Source: Aedes albopictus
Lineage: Eukaryota; Arthropoda; Insecta; Diptera; Culicidae
Assembly (NCBI RefSeq): GCF_035046485.1
Contig: NC_085138.1
Span: 93,847,766 to 93,911,765, forward strand
Length of the DNA: 64,000 nt
Direction: 5' to 3'
Position 1 is the stretch's first letter. Each line of letters begins with the position of its first letter. The translations under genes and the position numbers were made by a program. Below the pieces are notes generated by a model, which ran no database searches, had not been told where the DNA came from, and worked only from the letters and a program-made list of their open reading frames with translations. Shown here one piece after another: positions 42,979 to 55,300 of the stretch.

Positions 42979-43286
42979 TTATAACAAAAAATTGGGCATC
43001 GCCAAATTTTTCGCTATTCAAAAATAGAGACTTCCAGCTTTCATTTGCACGGTCCCTCAAAAAAATCCACCGAGGGATCTCGAACAACTTTTTCAGAATA
43101 CTGTTTTTCCCCATACAAAATGAACGGTTCCAAATTAATCCCTATTTCTACTTAACAAACATACCCAATTTTTGTATGAAAAAGTTCCCCCGATGGAATA
43201 TTTCGATGTTGGGCTTGAATGAAAGCTAGTAGCGTCAACTTTCACGTAACGTAAAAATTAGCGATGCCTATTTTTTTGTAATAAAT
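42979..43286. mobile_element. Fold-back MITE
   Basis: The left end ttataacaaaaaattgggca is mirrored by tgcctatttttttgtaataa at 43266-43286. The arms include gcatcgc and tagctttcatt-like segments. 308 bp. Confidence 0.7.
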
Positions 43287-43390
43287 TTCTTATACCAGAC
43301 ACACCGTGCGGTAATCAAAATTAAGTGTGTAGAGAACAGACTTTATGATCGGAAGAATGCGAGTAACTTCAACAACAACAAATGCATAAG

Positions 43391-43668
43391 AGGTACATAC
43401 CACAGACAAACAGACGAAACGCCTAGAACAATTTTAGTGAAAATTCATCGCCCAGTTCACACTATCACCACCTGGTGGAAATGTTTCACGAAACACTGCG
43501 TTGTGCAATATCGTCATCAGAAGGCGCTAGTGTGAAACGTCAAACGCAAAGAAAAACGATGGGCGCTCTTCTTGTTATGAAAGCCACAACCAAGATTCAA
43601 AATGATCGTTGAAGGCGTGGTCAATGAAAATTTCGCCAGTGTTACGTTTGTTTGTCTGTATACATACC
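43391..43668. mobile_element. MITE with GGTA-CAGACAAACAGACG-type ends
   Basis: The left ggtacataccacagacaaac and the right inverse gtttgtctgtatacatacc form an imperfect TIR of about 28 bp. 278 bp. No ORF. Confidence 0.7.
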
Positions 43669-43822
43669 TGACAATGCTCACGAAAAAAACAAAAAAATAC
43701 TACCGCTATGAATATTAAAAATTGTATAGTATTTTTTTTCTTCAGCCACCAACACCAAACAAGTAAGTTAAAATTAATAAGTGATTTTGTTTATTATAAT
43801 CTAACGAACAAGATGAACAGTC

Positions 43823-44868
43823 ATAGTGCGCCGCGCCTATTGACGGAAGTGAAAATTTTTCGCTCCCGTCATTTATTTTCAATTTTTTAATCCAATTTTT
43901 CTAATTTTTAAATCTTGATGTTCGCGATTGGTGTATCAGTTTTGGTTGCGATTGTGATGAAAAGAACGTTGGTGTGATCCAGTTAACCCGGACCATCTAA
44001 TAGTCCAAGGCAGAAAAGAAGGATCCGAGGAGAAAGTTCCGTGTGCCGTCGGGAGTTTCGCTCAGAAAAAGTGTTTTGTGCATCAAAATGTACGTTGGTG
44101 ACGTATTAGCTCTAACCGGAAGTATTGTTTTGCGGCTCTGAACAAAATTGAACTTTCGAGGACGTTCAAAATAAAAATGCTCCGTGCATCGCCGAAAACG
44201 TGGCTACGCAATGACTGCAACTCCCGGTGGAGCTGGTTGGAACCCTGGTTGATGTGGCGATTTCATTTCACTATCGAATTTTGGTAGCAGGACGCAGAGG
44301 CATTTCTGCGGTTGAAACAAGAAGGACCAAGCGTTTAGGTTGAGGTTGGTGTACCTGTGGCATGCTCTAGCTGCTATTCTAGGAGAAAATTATTGGAACG
44401 ATTCGAACTATCGTATGGGTGAGATTGTTCTTTTTTTTCAACATGTAGTACAATTGATTCATAAAGGTTAACTTCATAATCCTCCATACTCTCTCAGGTG
44501 TAATCAGGTAATTTATTTTTATTGTATTCCAATATTTTCCACTATATATCTTTACTTATGCTCTTTCGCAATATCATTCTGTTTTATAATATTTTAAAAT
44601 TTGAATGTTCATATTGCTGGGTCTACACACACACGGGGAGGGGTAGCCTACGGGAGTTTTATGAACTGATGACCGGACTTAAGTTCGTGGAGTAGCCAGT
44701 CTTTTGTCATGAGCTAGCAACTTTTTGTTGACTACCGAAGGAATTCAGCGATTTTAACTCACCCTGCTACAACAAACCAACAGGTAGATCATTCGCTTCC
44801 GGAATGATTCTGCAGCCATAGGTAATCCTTGCGATGTTGGTGGCTACACTTTTATCATCATCATCATC
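43823..44868 (+). mobile_element. Retroposon (about 1.05 kb) with 24-bp TSD and (ATC)n tail
   Basis: The 24-bp flank (atctaacgaacaagatgaac plus agtc) occurs at 43799-43822 and 44869-44892. The insert ends in a (ATC)n run (44853-44868). No long ORF; the 5' half is leader-like, with an ATG context at about 44089. It is either a non-autonomous LINE derivative (5' and 3' ends joined by deletion) or a processed transcript. Confidence 0.75.
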
Positions 44869-45168
44869 ATCTAACGAACAAGATGAACAGTCGCTTTCTC
44901 AAAGGTCTTCAACTCAACGCTCTCTTGTAGACCGTTTGATGAAAAAAAATGTTCAAAAGAGTTACGAAATCTCACCGAAAGCACCATAGATAAACTGAAA
45001 GAGACTGGTTATGCCCAAATGTCCACATTGTGTACAAAATTACGCATTTGCACGTCCTGCCGTCTAGAATTTGACAAACGAGCCATCTGTATATCATCGG
45101 TAAAGCAGGGCGCAGGAAGTTCGAAAACGACAACAACTGAGAAATTGCCATCAGCGACATCTGTTTAA
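44869..45168 (+). pseudogene. Degenerate ORF in the long-TIR transposon
   Basis: Open plus-strand reading through SNEQDEQSLSQRSSTQRSLV, then a frameshift at the A8 run (44941-44948), then LTESTIDKLKETGYAQMSTL and LRICTSCRLEFDKR to TAA at 45166. A C-x2-C pair and basic/polar composition suggest the N-terminal zinc-binding part of a transposase. The retroposon entered this ORF, since its TSD encodes part of it. An upstream tttcttcag (43739-43747) followed by GTAAGT (43762) may mark a small exon. Function not recognised. Confidence 0.45.
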
Positions 45169-46222
45169 ACAATTTAATTACGCCCCTTTTCAAAAATGCC
45201 CTGTAATATTCTTCAACATCTATACCCATTTCAATATTTTTAACGTTGCAAAACACGCTTTCAACATTCATCTTGAAGAAGAGGGAAAACACTTGTCCTC
45301 AAATGTAACAGCAAATTAATGAATAAACGACTAATGCGCGGAGGGCGTGATAAAATCGGAACATTACGGTACATAGTATATTATATTATATGTATATATA
45401 ATATATAATAAAAACAACTTGTTTTACTCACGTAAGGCCATTAACAATAAAATCAGCATCAAACTTCAATTTCCGGCCGAAATAATTTACACTAAAAAAA
45501 TTATTACTAAATGTGAAAATTGTGAAATGTTTGAATTGTCATAACTTTTTTGTTTATTTTCATGGTAGATTGCTAATACAATGGACCGTTTTCTCTAAAA
45601 AATTACGTTGGTAAAAAGATAGGGTTTTGAGATATTTGAGTTTTTGTGACAAAAATGATATTTTTTAATGTTAAAAAAGATTTTTTTCACAGTGTATATT
45701 TTCTTAGGAATCGTCATTTAGTTATCTAACTTTGCTGAACAATAAAATCAGCATCAAATCGCGATTCCCGGCCGAAATAATTTACACAGAAAAATTTTTT
45801 TTACTAAATGTAAAAATTGTGAAATTTTTGAAATGTTATAACTTTTTTGTTTATTAGTTTACCATCACCAAATTTTTATGGTAGATTGCTAATACAATGG
45901 ACCGTTTTCCCTAAAAAATTCAAGTTGGTAAAAAGATAGGGTTTTGAGATATTTGAGTTTTTGTGACAAAAATGATGTTTTTCAATGATAAAATAGATTT
46001 TTTTTCACAGTGTATATTTTCTTAGAAATCACCATTTAGCTATCTAACTTTGCTGAAAAATTCATAACAATCGAACAATCCGTTTTTGCTGTGCATATTT
46101 TTGAATATTTTTGAACCATTTTCACATACACCCTTTTGAAAAGTTAGTCGTGGCTCTAAATAAAAATTTGATATCGAAAAATGGCGATTTAGATGGAACT
46201 GAAAAACTGTGCAAAGTTTCAG

Positions 46223-47030
46223 TTCAATAGAAAATCATGAATTAAAAATTTTCCTTAATTTTGATGCTGTTGCTTGGAATCGCTCATTTTACAACTACAG
46301 AGAATGGTATCTTCGTTGCATAGTGATGGCGTATTATAATGTGCTGGGCAAAAATAATAATTTAAATATTTTGATAAATATTCCAAAGCAACATCCCTCT
46401 TAATTCAAAAGCTTTCGACTCAAAAGTACTTCAATTACCTGATTTGATTTGGATTGCGAAGAATTTGACCGATTTTTCGAATAAATACTCTCGGCCAAAT
46501 AATAATTTTTGACCATCGTATGTACCATAGTGTCACATGGAAGGTGTGCCGGGAATTGAATTCCAGTTGTGCCCGAAATAGACGTAGACTAGACGGAAAC
46601 AGAAATCGAGGGACAATTATTCAATGTTATTATTTTAAGGATGGACTTGTTACAATCCCAAAATGGCCGACTTTGGCACCTACTCACGATTTCGTCGTAA
46701 ACAAAATCAGCACAGCTGATCTTCTCATTTTAAACTTTTTACGAGTATGAAAGAACAGAATAATAAAACGCACTGTTGTTTAAAGCTTGCTTCTTGAGAT
46801 TTGTGCGTCTGAAGTTCTGATGCCCTGTTGAAGCGGGATTTCAAGACGTTTGTCCTTAAGGAAAGGATGGTTCTATCACAATATTTTTTTATTATTTATG
46901 ACATGAAAGCTTCATTACTAAATGCTTTATTGATACCAAATTGATCATGAGATATTAGGCGAGATGCAAGAATAAACGTGATCATTACTGGTCGGTGCTT
47001 AGTTAGACGGGAATTAGATAAAAACCCCCT
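46223..47030. other. Intergenic, no feature recognised
   Basis: Short open frames only; no repeat structure noted. Confidence 0.45.
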
Positions 47031-47425
47031 TTTTTTGGATCTGTAGCTTTGTATAATAAAAACAAATTACTGTTGCACCCGCAGGCTTTAGGATTTAAAC
47101 TCAAGAACAGTTTGGACGACCTAGACTGATCTGATAATATTTTTGAACTTTCAAAATACTTACTGAGCATGATAGATTACAAATCGTAGCTTTGTATAAT
47201 GGAAGAAGTTACCGATACAGCCGTAGACTTTACGATCTAAATTCAAGAACAGTTTGGATGACCTAGGATATCCCGACTAACTTTATACTGTCTTTTGAGC
47301 TTTCAGTAGACTTACTGGACATGATAGATTACAAATCGTAGCTTTACATAATGAAAGAAGTTACCGTTACACCCGTAGACTTTACGATCTAAACTCAAGA
47401 ACAGTTTGGATGACCTAGAAAGACC
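47031..47425 (+). repeat. Tandem repeat, about 141-155-bp units
   Basis: The segment gtagctttgtataat recurs at 47043, about 47198 and (as gtagctttacataat) 47338. Each unit is followed by actttacgatctaaactcaa and acagtttgga-gacctaga. Relatives occur in both orientations at 56320-57640. Confidence 0.8.
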
Positions 47426-47902
47426 TAGAAAAAATAATCTGCATCATATTATACCTTTTCTATGCTATTGAACACCAAAACCACAAAAATACGTAGAAAT
47501 AACTCTATACTAATGCTTGGAAAAATTCCGGCTTTAAAGAGTTGAATTCATCCACACTCATCCAATTCCTCTAGCCTATTAGCTACAATCATTTCAGAAT
47601 CGAAAATTTTCTCACACGATTTTTTCCACCCCACCCTGTACTCCGGAGAACAGGAGAACCGGGTCCCACTGGCAGGCTGGTCGCGAGAGCGAAACGCCAC
47701 AGCGCAAAACGCAAAACCAGTGCCTCCAGCCCAGCCAGCCAGCCAGTCCAACTCAGACGTTCGAACGAGCTCGCTGTAAGTGACTGGTCGCAGCGTACTT
47801 GCTGCGACGAGTACCTATCTCTATTCTCTAGTTACGAACGATTGCCACCGCCTCTCTCTGTGTTTGTGCTAGCAAGTAGCAGCAACACCAGTCCGTCGCG
47901 TC

Positions 47903-48326
47903 AGTTCAGTGTGCGACGAACGACCGACCGGGACTGGCAGAATGCTAACAGAGAGCAGTGTCGTGGTAGTTAGTTAGTTAGTCAGTGTGTAGTATACGCG
48001 CGCGCGGGGAGAGCTGTTTTAGGTAAATAGCCTGAATCTAAATCAATGAATCGTGTAGTAGCCGTGCCGGGGAGTGTTGTTGTTTTTGTTATTTTTATTT
48101 TCGCGCTGCTGCCCGTCGCGTCCGTCCGTTCCGTTTGTTCGCTTCTACTCTTTGGGAGTACTCTCGCCAGCGCGCGCCGCGGCCGTGTCTCTCGTAGAAT
48201 CCAGTCCAGATCGCGCGTTGACACGGCGCGATGGGATGGTAGTCAGTATGGAGTAGCCGTACAGTAGCGGTCGAAAAATTGTAGGATTTGTTATCAAATT
48301 TTGTTTGTCGTAAATTGAAGTTTAAG
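47903..48326 (+). promoter_or_regulatory. Candidate transcription start and 5' untranslated exon
   Basis: A GC- and CpG-rich island in AT-rich surroundings. tcagttcagtgtgcg at 47901 offers two TCAGT insect initiator matches. Downstream sequence has CGA/GTC-rich leader character and ends TTTAAG|GTGAGT (donor at 48327), an excellent splice donor. The ATG-starting frame from 48046 (73 codons) overlaps but looks non-coding. The satellite field beginning just downstream would lie in the first intron. No partner exon is visible. Confidence 0.4.
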
Positions 48327-48740
48327 GTGAGTAATCTATAACCTGATTTTTTTTCGTTTACAACTATAGCTATTCATACAGGTTCTCGTCCCAGGATATC
48401 AACATAGATTTCTTGAAATGCTATTTGATATTTCGTTTCCAAGACTTTATAAAGAAATTCTGCAGGTATTCCTTCCAGAATACATCTACGAATTCTTCCC
48501 GATTATCCTCTAGGAAAAATGGATAATTTCCTCCTTCCCCAATCCTCTATCTATCTAGAAATTATAGGAGAAAAAATCCCTTAAGTTATTCATGGAGCAA
48601 TCATTGAAGAAACATCTGCAGGATTCCTTGAATGAACTCCAAGAGAAACCCCGAAGGATTTTCTAGAGGGATTCCAGAAGAAATTCCTGAAAAATCCTCA
48701 ATGAATTTCTGTAAGAAACCCAGAAAAAGTTTCTTGAGGA

Positions 48741-50868
48741 ATATCTGAAATACTTCTGTTGGAGTCTCTGTAGGAATTCCTTGTAAAATCTCTGAAGGAG
48801 TTTCTGGAGACATTCCTAAAAGAGTATCTGAAGAAATCCCTGAAGAAATTCGTGGTGAAATCTTTGAAGGCATTTCAAGAGAAATCCCTGAAGGAGTTCC
48901 TGAAAAATCCTCAATGAATTTCTGGAAGAAACCCAGAAAAAGTTTCTTGAGTAATATCTGAAATACTTCTGTTGGAGTATCTGTAGGAATTCCTGGTAAA
49001 ATCCCTGAATGAGTTTCTGGAGACATTCCTAAAAGAGTATCTGGAGAAATACCTGAAAGAATTCCTGGTGAAATCTTTGAAGGCATTTCAAGAGAAATCC
49101 CTGAAAGAGTTCCTGAAGAATCCTCAATGAATTTCTGGAAGAAACCCAGAAAAAGTTTTTTGAGAAATATCTGAAATACTTCTGTTGGAGTCTCTGTAAG
49201 AATTCCTGGTAAAATCCCTGAAGGAGTTTCTAAAAACATTTCTAAAAGAGTATCTGGAGAAATCCCTGAAGGAATTCCTGGTGAAATCTTTGAAGGCATT
49301 TCAAGAGAAAACCCTGAAGGAGTTCCTGAAAAATCCTCAATGAATTTCTGGAAGAAACCTAGAAAAAGTTTTTTGAGAAATATCTGAAATACTTCTGTTG
49401 GAGTCTCTGTAGGAATTCCTGGTAAAATCCCTGAAGGAGTTTCTGGAGAAATTCCTAAAAGAGTATCTGGAGAAATCCCTGAAGGAATTCCTGGTGAAAT
49501 CTTTGAAGGCATTTCAAGAGAAATCTCTGAACGAGTTCCTGAAAAATCCTCAATGAATTTCTGGAAGAAACCCAGAAAAAGTTTTTTGAGAAATATCTGA
49601 AATACTTCTGATGGAGTCTCTGTAAGAATGTCTTGTAAAATCCCTGAAGGAGTTTCTGGAGAAATTCCTAAAAGAGTATCTGGAGAAATCCCTGAAGGAA
49701 TTCCTGGTGAAATCTTTGAAGGCATTTCAAGAGAAATCCCTGAAGAAATTCCTGAAATATCCTCAATGAATTTCTGGAAGAAACCCAGAAAAACTTTTTT
49801 GAGAAATATCTGAAATACTTCTGTTGGAGTCTGTAGGTATTCCTGGTAAAATCCCTGAAGGAGTTTCTGGAGACATTCCTAAAAGAGTATCTGAAGAAAT
49901 CCCTGAAGAAATTCGTGGTGAAATCTTTGAAGGCATTTCAAGAGAAATCCCTGAAGGAGTTCCTGAAAAATCCTCAATGAATTTCTGGAAGAAACCCAGA
50001 AAAAGTTTCTTGAGTAATATCTGAAATACTTCTGTTGGAGTATCTGTAGGAATTCCTGGTAAAATCCCTGAATGAGTTTCTGGAGACATTCCTAAAAGAG
50101 TATCTGGAGAAATACCTGAAAGAATTCCTGGTGAAATCTTTGAAGGCATTTCAAGAGAAATCCCTGAAAGAGTTCCTGAAGAATCCTCAATGAATTTCTG
50201 GAAGAAACCCAGAAAAAGTTTTTTGAGAAATATCTGAAATACTTCTGTTGGAGTCTCTGTAGGAATTCCTGGTAAAATCCCTGAAGGAGTTTCTAAAAAC
50301 ATTTCTAAAAGAGTATCTGGAGAAATCCCTGAAGGAATTCCTGGTGAAATCTTTGAAGGCATTTCAAGAGAAAACCCTGAAGGAGTTCCTGAAAAATCCT
50401 CAATGAATTTCTGGAAGAAACCTAGAAAAAGTTTTTTGAGAAATATCTGAAATACTTCTGTTGGAGTCTCTGTAGGAATTCCTGGTAAAATCACTGAAGG
50501 AGTTTCTGGAGAAATTCCTAAAAGAGTATCTGGAGAAATCCCTGAAGGAATTCCTGGTGAAATCTTTGAAGGCATTTCAAGAGAAATCTCTGAAGGAGTT
50601 CCTGAAAAATCCTCAATGAATTTCTGGAAGAAACCCAGAAAAAGTTTTTTGAGAAATATCTGAAATACTTCTGATGGAGTCTCTGTAAGAATGTCTTGTA
50701 AAATCCCTGAAGGAGTTTCTGGAGAAATTCCTAAAAGAGTATCTGGAGAAATCCCTGAAGGAATTCCTGGTGAAATCTTTGAAGGCATTTCAAGAGAAAT
50801 CCCTGAAGAAATTCCTGAAATATCCTCAATGAATTTCTGGAAGAAACCCAGAAAAACTTTTTTGAGAA
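48741..50868 (+). repeat. Higher-order repeat: five-monomer block duplicated (1063 bp)
   Basis: 48741-49805 and 49806-50868 contain the same ordered series of monomer variants, for example the shared markers gaagaaatccctgaagaaat (48829, 49892), tttctaaaaacatttctaaa, and aagaatgtcttgtaaaat. The offset is 1063 bp (five monomers less 2 bp). The blocks look nearly identical, so the duplication is recent relative to monomer divergence. Confidence 0.88.
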
Positions 50869-51799
50869 ATATCTGAAATACTTCTGTTGGAGTCTGTAGG
50901 TATTCCTGGTAAAATCCCTGAAGGAGTTTCTGGAGACATTCCTAAAAGAGTATCTGGAGAAATCCCTGAAGAAATTCCTGGTGAAATATTTGAAGGCATT
51001 TCAAGAGAATTCCCTGAAGAAATTCCTGAAAAATCCTCAATGAATTTCTGGAAGAAACCCAGAAAAAGGTTCTTGAGGAATATCTGAAATACTTCTGTTG
51101 GAGTCTCTGTAGGAATTCCTTGTAAAGTCCCTGAAGGAGTTTTTTGAGAAATTCCCAAAAGAGTATCTGGAGAAATCCCTGAAGGAATTCCTGGTGAAAT
51201 CTTTGAAGGCATTTCAAGAGAAATCCCCGAAGGAGTTCTTGAAAAACCCTCAATGAATTTCTGGAAGAAACCCAAAAAAAAGTTTCTTGAGGAATATCTG
51301 AAATACTTCTGCTGGAGTCTCTGTAGGAATTCCTGGTAAAATCCCTGAAGGAATTTCTGGAAACATTCCTAAAAGAGTATCTGGAGAAATCCCTGAAGGA
51401 ATTCCTGGTGAAATTTTTGAAGGCATTTCAAGAGAAATCCCTGAAGGAGTTCCTGAAAAATCCTCAATGAATTTCTGGAAGAAACCCAGAAAAAGTTTCT
51501 TTAGTAATATCTGAAATACTTCTGTTGGAGTCTCTGTAGGAATTCCTGGTAAAATCCCTGAAGGAGTTTATGGAGACATTCCGAAAAGAGTATCTGGAGA
51601 AATCCCTGAAGAAATTCCTGGTGAAATCTTTGAAGGCATTTCAAGAGAAATCCCTGAAGGAATTCCTGAAAAATCCTCAATGAATTTCTGGAAGAAACCC
51701 AGAAAAAGTTTTTTGACAAATATCTGAAATGCTTCTATTGGAGTCTCTGTAAGAATTCCTGATAAAATCCCTGAAGGAGTTTCTGGAGACATTCCTAAA

Positions 51800-51961
51800 G
51801 GGGCTGTCCATAAACCACGTGGTCATGAGGGGGGGGGGGGTTCGGCCAATGACCATTTTGTATGGACAAATAAAAAAATTTGTATGGAGAAATGACCACG
51901 CGGAGGGGGGGGGGGGGTTGAAAGTCCCAAAAAAATGACCACGTGGTTTATGGACAGCCCC
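51800..51961. mobile_element. MITE with 27-bp perfect TIR inside the satellite
   Basis: ggggctgtccataaaccacg at 51800 is the exact inverse of the right end at 51961; the TIR is 27 bp. The satellite gives the empty site, and AAA is the apparent 3-bp TSD, compatible with PIF/Harbinger-like insertion. Two G runs (51829-51840 and 51904-51917) lie inside. 162 bp. Confidence 0.88.
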
Positions 51962-52300
51962 AAAAGAGTATCTGGAGAAATCTCTGAAGAAATTCCTGGT
52001 GAAATCTTTGAAGGCATTTCAAGAGAAATCCCTGTAGGAGTTCCTAAAAAATCCTCAATGAATTTCTGGAAGAAACCCAGGAAAAGTTTTTGAGAAATAT
52101 CTAAAATACTTCTGTTGGAGTCTCTGAAGGAATTCCTGGTAAAATCCCTGAAGGAGTTTCTGGAGACATTCCTAAAAGAGTATATGGAGAAATCCCTGGA
52201 ATTTCTGGAGAAATTCCTAAAAGAGTATCTGGAAAAATCCCTGAAGTAATTCCTGGTGAAATCTTTGAAGGGATTTCAAGAGAAATCTCTGAAGGAGCCT

Positions 52301-55300
52301 AGAGGAATTGTTGAGGGAGTTCCTGGAAAAATCTCATCAGCAACTTCTCAAAATCCTCAATGATTTGCAAAAAAAAATCCAGAGGAATTGAATGAAAAGT
52401 ACCTAGCTAAATCCAATAAATACTTTAAAGTTTTTTTGCAGAAATCACTAAGGTAGAAATCTCTCAAAGAATTTCAGATGGAATTCCATAAGAAATCAAT
52501 CCCTCACGGAACTCCAGGAACTATTTATCAAAAAGTAAATGAAAGTAAAAGTATTTCCTGTAGAAATCCTTGAAGAAATTCCTGTAGAAATCCTTGAAGG
52601 AACTGCTGGAGGAATCATTTATTAGAAAAATAGCTGAAGAAATTCTTGAAGGAGCTCCTGGAGAAATCCCTGAACATAAACTTCCTGGATGAATCCTTTA
52701 AGGAACTCCCGGAGGAATTCAAGAAAAAATCCTGGAGAAATCTCAGAAGAAACTTCTGCAAGAATCATTGAATAAACTCCAGGAGAAACCCCTAACGGAA
52801 TATCTGGTCTAGAGAAATGTCTGACTAAAGGAACTTCTTAATGAATCCCAGTACATATTTCTGGAGGCATTCCTCTAGAAATTGCTCGAAGATTCTCTGA
52901 AAAACTTTCTAAATCCTGAAGCAATCCATGAAGAATTTTCCGGAAGAATTTCTGAATGAACTCCAGGTGCTTCTAAAGAAATCTCTGAAGGAACTCCCAA
53001 AAGAAAATCCGAAAGAACTCACTGAATGGATCGCTAAAGAAATTTCTTGAACAATTCCTAGGAAATTCTGGAGGAACCTCTGGAGAAATTCCTGAAGGAG
53101 TCCCTAGAAAAATCCCTGATGAAATTCCTGAAGAAATCCCTGAAAGAGTTTCTGTAGATATTTTTGAAAAAAAATTGCTGGAGAAAACCTTGAAGGAATT
53201 GAAGGAAAAATACCGGAAATAGTTCCTGGAGGAATCTTTGAAGGAATTCATCGCCCGCTTCAAAGGGTTAAATAATTCCAGGAAACTCCCTGAAGAATTT
53301 CAAGAATAAATTCTTGGAGGAATCTCTGAAGTTATTCATAAATAAATTCCTAATGCACTTTCTGGGTGAATCTTCGGTAAAAACTCCTGGAGAAATCTCT
53401 GAAAAGGTTCCCTAAGGAATTCCCCAAGAAATTCCAGAAAAATCTCTCAAGGAAATCCTTCAAAAAAAAAACAGGCAAAATTTTTGAAAAAATCCAGGAT
53501 CCCAAAAAGGATTCCTGCAGAAATCCATGAAGGAATTCCTAGTGAAACCCCTACAGGAATTTGGGAAAAAATCCCTGGAAGAATCCTCAAAGGAGTACCT
53601 GGGCAACTATTTTCATCAATTGCAGGAGAAATATCTTAAAGAAATCAAGGAAAAAATCCTGATGTAATTCCAAGAGGAATTCAAGAACATATTCCTTGAG
53701 GAATGGCCGAGAAATCCCTGAAAGAATTCCTGTAGAAATCATTGAAGGAGTTCCTGGAGGAATCCATTAAGGTGTTCATGAAGAAATCCCTCAATGAAAA
53801 TTCAGGGCAAATCCCACAAAGAATTCAATTAGAAATCCCTAAAGCAACTCCTGTATAAACCTCTGAAGGAATTCTTGGAGGAGTTCCTTTTTTTATTCCG
53901 GAGAAATTCTTCAAGAAATTCCAGAAAAAAAAAATCCCTTAAATAACTCCAGGAAAAAAATTCTGGAAGGAATTCCTGGAGAAATCCTAAAATATTCCTA
54001 GAAGGAGTTTTTTACATCCTTGAGTAGTACCTACAGAAATCCATGAAGGAGCAGTTCCTGGAGTGAGTTCCTGTAAAAAATTAAGAAGAAATTTCTGAAG
54101 GAGTTCTTGAAGGAATCCTTCAAGGAATTCCTGGAGAAATTCCATGAAGAAGTTCCTGTTAAAATCCCTGAAGAAATTTGAGAACAAATCCCTGGAGGAA
54201 TCCATAAAGGAGATCCTGGGCAAATTGCTTCATAAATGTCAGGAGAAATATCTCAAAGAAATCCAGGAATAATCCCTGAAAAAATGCCTAGAGGAATTGA
54301 AGAAAAAAAAATGCTTGAGGAATATCCGAAGAATCCGTGAAAGATTTCCTGTAGAAATTATTGAGGGAGTTCCTTTAGAAATCCTTTAAAAAGTTTATGG
54401 AGAAATACCTCAAGCAAGTTCAGGAAAAATCTTACAAATAATTTAACTGGACATCCCTGAAACAATTCCTGGGAAAATCTCAGAATAAATTCCTGGAGGA
54501 ATTTCTTAAGAATACTTTGAGAAGAAATTTCTGAAGGAGTGTCTGGAGGAATCATTAATGAAGTTCTTGGAGAAATGTCTTCAGCAATATCAGGAAAAAT
54601 CCTCCCCTGACTTGCAGGATAATTCCTGAAGGCATTCAAGAACAAACTCATAGAGGCATCCCTTAAAAATCTCTGGAAAATTTAATGGAGGAATTCATTA
54701 AGGTGTTCATAAAGAAATCCCTCAAAACGTTCTAGGAAAAAAAACATAAAAATTCTAGGAAAAAATACTGAAATATTTCTTGCAGAAATCCCTGAGGAGT
54801 TCCTGGAAAGATACCCTGTCGTGTGCAGTATAGTTGTCCCATGTTAATAAGGATTGCCATAGAACATGGGACAGATATGCTACATACGGAAGTACCTGGA
54901 TCAGCATTCCTGCAGGAATGCCTCCCAGGATTTTTGTAAAGACTCTTCCCGGTAATTTTTTACAATTTAATTTATGAATTTATTCATAGAATATTTTCGA
55001 GATTCTTTTAAGTATTCCTATTAAGGTATTTCCAAGCAATGCTTTAAAAAAATGTCTCGGGATTCCACCAGTGATTTTTTAAGCATTTTTCAGTTCCTGC
55101 AGGGATTTCCCGTGATTAGTCCAGAGATCTGTCCAGAATTCTTCAGATATTTCTTCTAGGAATATTCCATGGATTCCTTCCAAACATTTTCCGGGATTTT
55201 CCAGGATTTTCGAAACAATTACTGGAAATACTTGAAAGATTTTATTAGCCATGCATTCGTGTAAATCTGTCCGGATCGTCATTCTAACAATTTCTTCATG

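Larger units (their letters stand above)
41972..46222. mobile_element. DNA transposon remnant with about 0.5-kb TIRs
   Basis: The termini ctgaaactttgcacagtttt (41972) and the inverse ending at 46222 open inverted repeats running to about 42506 on the left and from about 45412 on the right. Shared landmarks are aaaagggtgtatgcgaaaat, cggattgttcgattgtta and ttttgagatatttga. The right TIR holds an internal tandem duplication (unit about 295 bp, starting at 45445 and 45740). The interior holds three MITEs, a retroposon and a decayed ORF. Superfamily not recognised. Confidence 0.8.
48400..52300 (+). repeat. Satellite, 213-bp monomer, about 17 copies
   Basis: The marker atatctgaaatac occurs at 48741, 48954, 49167, 49380, 49593, 49806, 50017, 50230, 50443, 50656, 50869, 51080, 51294, 51507 and 51720, then 52097 beyond an inserted MITE. 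Steps are 213 bp with rare 211 or 214. Monomers are internally made of 15-21-bp gaaat-cctgaaggaattcctgg words. Because 213 is divisible by 3, both strands stay open over several units, giving frames of up to 374 codons (48601-49725, minus) that are not genes. Confidence 0.95.

Noticed and set aside
48601..49725. Long minus-strand ORF (374 codons), and similar ones at 49763-50788 and 50826-51275
   Set aside because: They are read-throughs of a 213-bp satellite whose period is a multiple of three; the plus strand is equally open, and 2-bp indels end the frames.
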